Shown here: in pieces, positions 59,188 through 64,000 of the stretch
Position numbering within the stretch: position 1 is the first letter of the stretch
Layout of the letters: every line of letters starts with the position of its first letter
Assembly: GCF_029893585.1 (NCBI RefSeq)
Contig: NZ_JARXYX010000012.1
Coordinates: 124,001-188,000, forward strand
Source of the DNA: Streptomyces sp. LBL
Lineage (GTDB): Bacteria; Actinomycetota; Actinomycetes; Streptomycetales; Streptomycetaceae
DNA length: 64,000 nt
Direction of reading: 5' to 3'
The notes under the pieces: model-generated
Told to the model about the DNA's origin: nothing
The model's input: only the letters and a program-made list of their open reading frames with translations
Databases searched by the model: none
Program-made: the position numbers and the translations under genes

Positions 59188-60476
59188 GCGGAGCGGCGGT
59201 TCGAGCGCGTGCCGTCGTTCAGGGGGCCGTCGCTCGGTGACCGGTCGCTCGGTGACCGGTCGTTCAGTGACCCCGTCCCGCGCCGCCCGGCCGGCTCGGT
59301 GCCGCCGCCCAGGTGATCCGCCAGACAGGCGAGGTAGAGGGCCATGGTGGTGCGGTGTTCCCGCAGCGGACGGCCGGTGAGCTGCTCGATCTTGTGCATC
59401 CGGTAGACGACCGTGTTGCGGTGGATGTGCAGGGCGGCGGAGGCCCGGACCAGGTTGAAGCCGCTCTCGCACCAGGCGGTGATCGTGTCCCGCAGCACCG
59501 GCCAGTCCGGCTGGGCCCGCAGGTCCGCGGCGGTGAGGTCGAGCAGCCGGTTGCGGGCGGACTGGCTCGCCGCCGCCAGGACCTGGTGGACCCGCAGATC
59601 GGTGACCAGGTGGACGGGTGAGCCGTCCGTGAGCCGGGCGCCCAGGCGGAGCGCGTCGCACGCGTCCTGGTAGGAGTCGTGCAGACCGCCCGCGGTGGCG
59701 GCCGGCTCGCCGATTCCGGCCCGGGCGGCGAGGCCGTCCTGCGCCGCGATGACGTCGATGACCCGCCGGCAGCCGGCGACCAGGGAGGCCGTGGGGCCCC
59801 GGGCCGGGAGCCGGTGCAGGACGCCGATCCAGCCGGGGGCGGTGCCGGCCACGATGTCCTGGGGGTCGGCGAACACGTCGCGGACCGTGCGCAGCAGTTC
59901 CGAACGGACCAGTGCCATGTCCCGGGTGGGGGTGCCCTGGCGTCGGGCGGCCGCGTCGGGCACGGTCACCTCGAACGCCACCGCGACCCGGCGCAGCCTC
60001 AGGTCGAAGCCGAGTTCCGCGGCCCGGTACCCGAGGAAGTCACCCTCGACGACCTGGGGGTCGTACGAGGCGATGTCGGCGAGCAGCGTCTCGGTCGCCC
60101 GTTCCGCGAGCAGCCGGGAGCGCAGCATCACCGACTCCCGCAGCAGAATCTCCGTCTGGCGTTTCACCAGCAGTCCGAAGCGGCGTACCTGGGCGGGCGT
60201 GCCGGTGATGCCGACGGTTCCCACCGCCTGCCCGCCGGTGACCAGCGGCAGGGTCACCCCGGGGCGCACCCCGCGCAGCTCCTGCGCCTGCGAGGCGCTG
60301 TGCGTGGCGGGCTCCTTGCTGCGCACGACCTCGACGGACGCCTCGTGGAAGGTGCCGACCCGGCTGCTGTCACCGCTGCCGATGACCACACCCTCCGCGT
60401 CGGTGATCAGCACGTTGAAGCCGATGACGGCGGAGGTGTCCGAGGCGATCTCCTGGGCGAGCGAGGGACTCAGCAC
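59124..60476 (-). CDS. CdaR/PucR-type sugar-diacid regulator
   Basis: 450 aa. I place the start at GTG 60476 (VLSPSLAQEIASDTSAVIGF), preceded by GGGAGGA and matching the CdaR family N-terminus; the in-frame GTG at 60518 lacks both. Residues 1-130 are the sugar-diacid recognition domain, about 150-300 a GGDEF-like middle domain, and the C-terminal PucR HTH reads LVRASAALHIHRNTVVYRMHKIEQLTG. The last 60 residues are a Ser/Asp/Arg tail with a 15-bp DNA repeat (59231-59275). Family members respond to glycerate or glucarate. It is divergent from the importer operon and probably controls it. Confidence 0.88.
   Translation of the reverse strand: MLSPSLAQEIASDTSAVIGFNVLITDAEGVVIGSGDSSRVGTFHEASVEVVRSKEPATHSASQAQELRGVRPGVTLPLVTGGQAVGTVGITGTPAQVRRFGLLVKRQTEILLRESVMLRSRLLAERATETLLADIASYDPQVVEGDFLGYRAAELGFDLRLRRVAVAFEVTVPDAAARRQGTPTRDMALVRSELLRTVRDVFADPQDIVAGTAPGWIGVLHRLPARGPTASLVAGCRRVIDVIAAQDGLAARAGIGEPAATAGGLHDSYQDACDALRLGARLTDGSPVHLVTDLRVHQVLAAASQSARNRLLDLTAADLRAQPDWPVLRDTITAWCESGFNLVRASAALHIHRNTVVYRMHKIEQLTGRPLREHRTTMALYLACLADHLGGGTEPAGRRGTGSLNDRSPSDRSPSDGPLNDGTRSNRRSAHPPGLAHRSSGGRNERSAGD
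59231..59275. repeat. 15-bp in-frame repeat in the CdaR tail
   Basis: CGCTCGGTGACCGGT occurs twice exactly and a third time with changes. Encodes SDRSP-type pentapeptides on the minus strand. Confidence 0.8.
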
Positions 60477-60548
60477 GGGCGTTCCTCCCGTCGCGGGACC
60501 TGCCGGGACTGGACGCACCGTACAGGAGATCGAGCGATTTCGGCCATA

Positions 60549-60562
60549 ACTTCGTACGAAGT
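60549..60562. promoter_or_regulatory. Perfect 14-bp palindrome in the cdaR/importer divergent region
   Basis: ACTTCGTACGAAGT is a perfect inverted repeat, 72 bp ahead of the regulator start and 131 bp ahead of the binding-protein start. It is a natural candidate operator for the CdaR-type regulator or another factor. Confidence 0.55.
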
Positions 60563-60692
60563 GACCGGTGACGCGCGACGGGCTGAAACCTACCGTATGG
60601 GCACATCATCTCCCTCCCCCTCACTTCCCCGCCGGGGGCACAGCGCAGTGAACGGCGGGTTCCTCCAGTGCCCGAGCGGAAGGCCCATACCG

Positions 60693-61634
60693 ATGATCCG
60701 TACGCGCTCTCTCGCCGTCTCCCTGTCCGCCCTGCTGACGTTGTCCACCGTCGCCGCCTGTGGCTCCGGGGGCGACGACGCTCCGAAGAACGTCTCCGCG
60801 AAGGCCGCCTCGCTGGGCACGCTCACGCCCGGCGTCCTCAAGGTCGCCGTCGAGCCGTACGCGCCCTACACCAGCGTGCAGGGCGGCAAGATCGTCGGAC
60901 TGGACGGCGACATCCTCGCCTCCGTGGCCAAGAAGCTGGGCCTCCAGATCAAGCCACAGGTCACCGACTTCGCCGGCATGCTCGCCGGAGTGCAGTCCCA
61001 CCGGGTGGACATCACCATCGGCGGTGTCGCCTGGTCCGCGGACCGGCAGAAACAGGGCCTGTTCACGGACCCGCCCTACTACTCGCCGCCCGCGATGGCC
61101 GTGCGCGACGGGAAGACGTACAAGACGGTCGACGACCTGTTGGGCCTGAACCTGGGCACGGTCGAGGGCTATGTCTGGGTCAAGTCGATCCAGTCCGTGC
61201 CCGGCGCCAAGCTGCACGCCTACCCGGACGCCAACGGGGTCTTCGACGATCTCGGCGCGGGCCGCGTCGACGTCGGCTTCCTCGACCCGCTGATCATCAT
61301 CGCGGCACAGAAACAGCGCCCCGACCTGAAGATCGCCACGCAGTACCTGACACCGCCGACCGCCGCCGAGGTCAAGGCCAAACCCTCGTACCAGTACTTC
61401 CAGCAGTACCAGACCGGCTTCTACCTCCCCAAGCAGGCCACCGGGCTGGAGAAGGCGATCTCCGCGCGGATCGACGCCATGTACACCGACGGCGAGATGG
61501 CCAAGCTCGTCAAGAAGTACGGCGGTGACCCGGAGCAGTTCCTCAAGCCCGCCGCCGGCATCGCCACCGCCCGCCGCGGCGTGGACCGGCCCGACGACTG
61601 GACACCGCCGTCCGTCGGTCGGTCCGGCCAGTGA
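60693..61634 (+). CDS. Polar amino acid-type ABC transporter binding lipoprotein
   Basis: 313 aa. Lipobox STVAAC (Cys23), then the SBP family-3 fold: GVLKVAVEPYAPYTSVQGGKIVGLDGDILASVAKKLG, MLAGVQSHRVDITIGGVAWSADRQKQGLFTDPPYY, LGTVEGYVWVKSI, and VDVGFLDPLIIIAAQKQ. These capture polar amino acids or related small acids outside the cell. ATG 60693 is the only Met giving a normal signal peptide. First gene of the operon with permease, ATPase and oxidoreductase. Confidence 0.92.
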   Translation: MIRTRSLAVSLSALLTLSTVAACGSGGDDAPKNVSAKAASLGTLTPGVLKVAVEPYAPYTSVQGGKIVGLDGDILASVAKKLGLQIKPQVTDFAGMLAGVQSHRVDITIGGVAWSADRQKQGLFTDPPYYSPPAMAVRDGKTYKTVDDLLGLNLGTVEGYVWVKSIQSVPGAKLHAYPDANGVFDDLGAGRVDVGFLDPLIIIAAQKQRPDLKIATQYLTPPTAAEVKAKPSYQYFQQYQTGFYLPKQATGLEKAISARIDAMYTDGEMAKLVKKYGGDPEQFLKPAAGIATARRGVDRPDDWTPPSVGRSGQ

Positions 61635-61643
61635 GGGGATGAC

Positions 61644-62435
61644 ATGTCCGCTCTCTTCCAGGTCCCCTGGTCCGACTACCGGTCGGACCTGCTCGACGCG
61701 CTGGTGCGCACCGTCTCGTACACGGCGGTCAGCTTCGTCGGCGCGGTGGCGCTCGGTCTGGCGGTGGCGCTGCTGCGGCTGAGCAAGGCCTGGCCCGCGC
61801 GGGCCGTGGCCGCCGTCTACACCGAGGTGTTCAAGAACGTCCCGCTGCTGGCCATCATCTTCCTGACCTACTTCGGTCTGGCCTCGGCCGGGATCCGGCT
61901 GGACGTGTTCACGGCCGGCTGCCTCAGCCTCGTCGTCTTCTACGCGGCCTACCTCTCAGAGATCTTCCGCTCCGCGATCGGCGGGGTGCACGCCGGACAG
62001 ACGGAGGCGGGCGAGGCCCTGGGACTGAGCAAGGCCGGCATCTTCGGCCAGGTCGTCCTGCCCCAGGCGGTCCGTCAGGCGCTGCCCGGCACCAACACCA
62101 TGCTGGTCGACCTGCTGAAGTCCACCTCCCTGCTCGTCACGGTCTCCGCGGCGGAGCTGATGTCCGAGGGGCGGCTCATCACCTCGGCCACCTTCCGGGC
62201 GCTGGAGGTGTACCTGGTCATCTCCGCCCTGTACTTCGCCCTGTGCTACCCGCTCTCCCAGCTCCTTCTGCTGCTCGAGCGGAAGGTGCGGGCCGGCGTC
62301 CCCCTGTCGCCGTGGCGGCGGCGTCGGGTGCGGGCCGCCCGGGCCCTGCTCGCCGCCGACCTCGGCATCGTCCGCGGCACCGACCTCCACAGCGACCGCG
62401 GAACCGACCTCAACCGGAAGGAGACGGCCGCATGA
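61644..62435 (+). CDS. Polar amino acid-type ABC transporter permease
   Basis: 263 aa. HisM/GlnP-type permease: TVSYTAVSFVGAVALGLAVALLRL, YTEVFKNVPLLAIIFLTYFGLA, EAA loop GQTEAGEALGLSKAGIFGQVVLPQAVRQALPG. One permease only, so the channel is probably a homodimer. The last 45 residues are a charged tail containing two GTDL motifs. GAGGGGATG-type RBS/start at 61635-61646. Confidence 0.92.
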   Translation: MSALFQVPWSDYRSDLLDALVRTVSYTAVSFVGAVALGLAVALLRLSKAWPARAVAAVYTEVFKNVPLLAIIFLTYFGLASAGIRLDVFTAGCLSLVVFYAAYLSEIFRSAIGGVHAGQTEAGEALGLSKAGIFGQVVLPQAVRQALPGTNTMLVDLLKSTSLLVTVSAAELMSEGRLITSATFRALEVYLVISALYFALCYPLSQLLLLLERKVRAGVPLSPWRRRRVRAARALLAADLGIVRGTDLHSDRGTDLNRKETAA

Positions 62436-63226
62436 CCGAGCCCGTCACCACGGCGAAGACCGTCCCACCGGCCCGCGCCGAGGCGGTCGTACGGATCGAG
62501 GGCCTGAGCAAGTCCTTCGACGGACGGCTGGTTCTCGACGAGGTGAACCTGGAGGTCGGCCGGGGCCGCATCGTGAGCGTCATCGGGCAGAGCGGTGGCG
62601 GCAAGACGACCCTGATGCGCTGCGTCAACCTGCTGGAACGCCCCGACCGGGGCACGGTCGAGGTGGCCGGCGACGTGGTGCACCGCGGCGGCCGGACGGT
62701 CTGCCGTGACCTGCCGCGGCTGCGTCGCACCGTCGGCATGGTCTTCCAGCGGTTCCATCTGTTCCCGCACCTCACCGCGGTGGAGAACGTCGTCCTCGCC
62801 CAGCGCCGGGCGGGCATCCCGGAGCAGGAGGCGCTGGAGCGTGCCGTCGCGCTGCTGCGCCGGGTCGGCGTGGCCCACCGCGGCCTCGCCCAGCCCGAGC
62901 AGTTGTCCGGCGGTGAACAGCAGCGCGTCGCCATCGCCCGGGCCCTCGCGCTCCGGCCCGAGGTACTGCTCTTCGACGAACCCACCTCCTCCCTGGACCC
63001 GGAGGCCACCCGGGAGGTGCTGAGCGTGATGCGCGAACTGGCCGCGGACGGCATGACGATGCTGCTGGTCACCCATGAACTCCCGTTCGCCCGCGAGGTG
63101 TCCGATCATGTCGTGTTCGTCGACGGCGGCCGGATCGTGGAGGAGGGCGGTCCCCGGGAGGTCCTCGACCACCCGGCCCGGGCCCGCACCCGGGAGTTCC
63201 TCGCCGCGTACGGATCCCCGTCGTGA
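62432..63226 (+). CDS. Polar amino acid-type ABC transporter ATPase
   Basis: 264 aa, ATGA overlap with the permease gene. Walker A IGQSGGGKTTLMRC, Q-loop MVFQRFHLFPHLT, signature LSGGEQQRVAIARAL, Walker B VLLFDEPTSSLD, switch His LLVTHELPFAREV: GlnQ/HisP type. Energises import through the neighbouring permease. Confidence 0.94.
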   Translation: MTEPVTTAKTVPPARAEAVVRIEGLSKSFDGRLVLDEVNLEVGRGRIVSVIGQSGGGKTTLMRCVNLLERPDRGTVEVAGDVVHRGGRTVCRDLPRLRRTVGMVFQRFHLFPHLTAVENVVLAQRRAGIPEQEALERAVALLRRVGVAHRGLAQPEQLSGGEQQRVAIARALALRPEVLLFDEPTSSLDPEATREVLSVMRELAADGMTMLLVTHELPFAREVSDHVVFVDGGRIVEEGGPREVLDHPARARTREFLAAYGSPS

Positions 63227-64000
63227 CCGCCGCACTCGGCACCCCCGCACTCGGCAGCGGTGACCCGGTGGTGGTGGTCGGCGGCGGGGTCGTCGGGCTG
63301 TGCACGGCGTACTACCTGGCCGCGGCCGGGCTGCCCGTCGAGGTCGTCGAACGGCGCGGCCTGGGCTCCGGGGCCTCCCGGGGCAACGCGGGCTGGGTCT
63401 GCCTCAGCCATTCGACGCCCGTCCCGGCCCCCGGCGTGGTGCGCTTCGCGCTCCGCTCGCTGGGCCGCCCGGACTCGCCGCTGTACCTGCGCCCCCTCCC
63501 CGACCCCGCGTTCGTACGGTGGTTGTGGCGGTTCTGGCGCAGCAGCACCCCGGACGCCTTCCGGCGCGGATACACGGCGATCGCCGAGTTGAACCGCACC
63601 ACCTTCGACCTCTTCGACGGCCTGCGCGCGGCCGGCGTCGAGACGACCCTGACCCGGCCCGGCATGGTGCACGCCTTCCTCTCCGCGGCCGAGGCCCGTC
63701 GCCACCTCGCCGTCCAGCGGGAGATGGCGGACGGCCGCTATCCGCTGCCCGACGCCGTCACCACCGGCGACGACGCCCGGCTGCTGGACGACGCGTTGTC
63801 GAGCGGGGTACGCGCCGCGTACCTGGTCGCGGGAGAGGGCGTGGTGGACCCGGAGGCCTTCGCCCAGGGGCTCGGCGAGGCGCTCACCGCGTCGGGGGTG
63901 AAGGTCCACGAGCATGCCGAAGTCACCGGGTTCCGGTCCCCGGCCGGACGCGTCACCGGGTTGCGCACCACCCAGGGCGACATTCCCTGCGCGGCCGTCG
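63223..64000 (+). CDS. DadA-like FAD-dependent amine/amino acid oxidoreductase (cut by window edge)
   Basis: The first 259 residues are present; the 3' end is beyond the window. GTG 63223 overlaps the ATPase stop (GTGA). FAD-binding VVVVGGGVVGLCTAYYLAAAGLPVEVVER, followed by GSGASRGNAGWVCLSHSTPV and AELNRTTFDLFDGLRAAGVE, match D-amino acid dehydrogenase/DAO family proteins. Co-transcription with the importer suggests it oxidises the imported compound, perhaps a D-amino acid or N-methylated amino acid. Confidence 0.9.
   Translation, partial: MTAALGTPALGSGDPVVVVGGGVVGLCTAYYLAAAGLPVEVVERRGLGSGASRGNAGWVCLSHSTPVPAPGVVRFALRSLGRPDSPLYLRPLPDPAFVRWLWRFWRSSTPDAFRRGYTAIAELNRTTFDLFDGLRAAGVETTLTRPGMVHAFLSAAEARRHLAVQREMADGRYPLPDAVTTGDDARLLDDALSSGVRAAYLVAGEGVVDPEAFAQGLGEALTASGVKVHEHAEVTGFRSPAGRVTGLRTTQGDIPCAAV

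Noticed and set aside
60547..60562. ATAACTTCGTA resembles one arm of a loxP site
   Set aside because: Only 11 bases match, the 8-bp spacer and second arm of loxP are missing, and the sequence is better explained as the 14-bp palindrome ACTTCGTACGAAGT.

Overview
The window is high-GC, densely packed actinobacterial DNA and almost certainly comes from a Streptomyces chromosome. The evidence is a germacradienol/geosmin synthase at the left edge, an AfsA/ScbR-type gamma-butyrolactone (GBL) locus, two conservons (CvnABCD), GTG/TTG starts in overlapping ATGA/GTGA junctions, and secreted proteins of Streptomyces type. I see no rRNA, tRNA or CRISPR array.

Layout. 1-5.5 kb: 5' end of the geosmin synthase gene, a DUF89 protein, then a GBL signalling locus (a TetR receptor homologue, afsA, a second receptor divergent from afsA, and an NAD(P)-binding reductase) with two ARE-like operator sites and a short afsA-like relic. 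5.7-9.3 kb: a membrane-anchored AA10 lytic polysaccharide monooxygenase, a small secreted protein, and a DUF6230/DUF6114 pair. 9.5-13.9 kb: an isochorismatase-like hydrolase, a broken LysR gene next to an IS607-type element (serine recombinase plus TnpB), and an aldo/keto reductase. 14.4-28.4 kb: an orphan sugar-type binding lipoprotein, conservon 1, a compatible-solute binding lipoprotein, conservon 2, and two permeases plus a CBS-domain ATPase of an OpuC/ProU-type importer. The second conservon lies between the importer's binding protein and its permeases.

28.5-37 kb: a probable envelope-glycosylation group (sugar epimerase, two-component system, GT2 glycosyltransferase, DUF2064, methyltransferase, small membrane protein, cytochrome b561/molybdopterin oxidoreductase fusion, polytopic membrane protein). 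37.2-54 kb: a carbohydrate-utilisation locus with a SIS protein, an RpiR-type regulator, GH38 alpha-mannosidase, a parvulin-like protein, sugar ABC importer (binding protein plus two permeases, no ATPase), two GH3 enzymes, a BadF-type amino-sugar kinase and a GH5-like enzyme. None of the hydrolases has a signal peptide, so an imported oligosaccharide is probably cut in the cytoplasm. The enzymes match the linkages of a mannose/GlcNAc glycan such as an N-glycan core. A recurrent TGGYT-N5-ARCCA-like palindrome lies upstream of several transcription units and may be the RpiR operator.

54.2-59.2 kb: a PknG-like kinase, a GlnX-like membrane protein and a binding lipoprotein, resembling the mycobacterial GlnH-GlnX-PknG sensing module. 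59.1-64 kb: a CdaR/PucR-type regulator divergent from a polar-amino-acid-type ABC importer and a DadA-like FAD oxidoreductase that runs off the right edge. A recurring theme is binding lipoproteins next to signalling modules (conservons, PknG/GlnX) instead of, or apart from, their own permeases.
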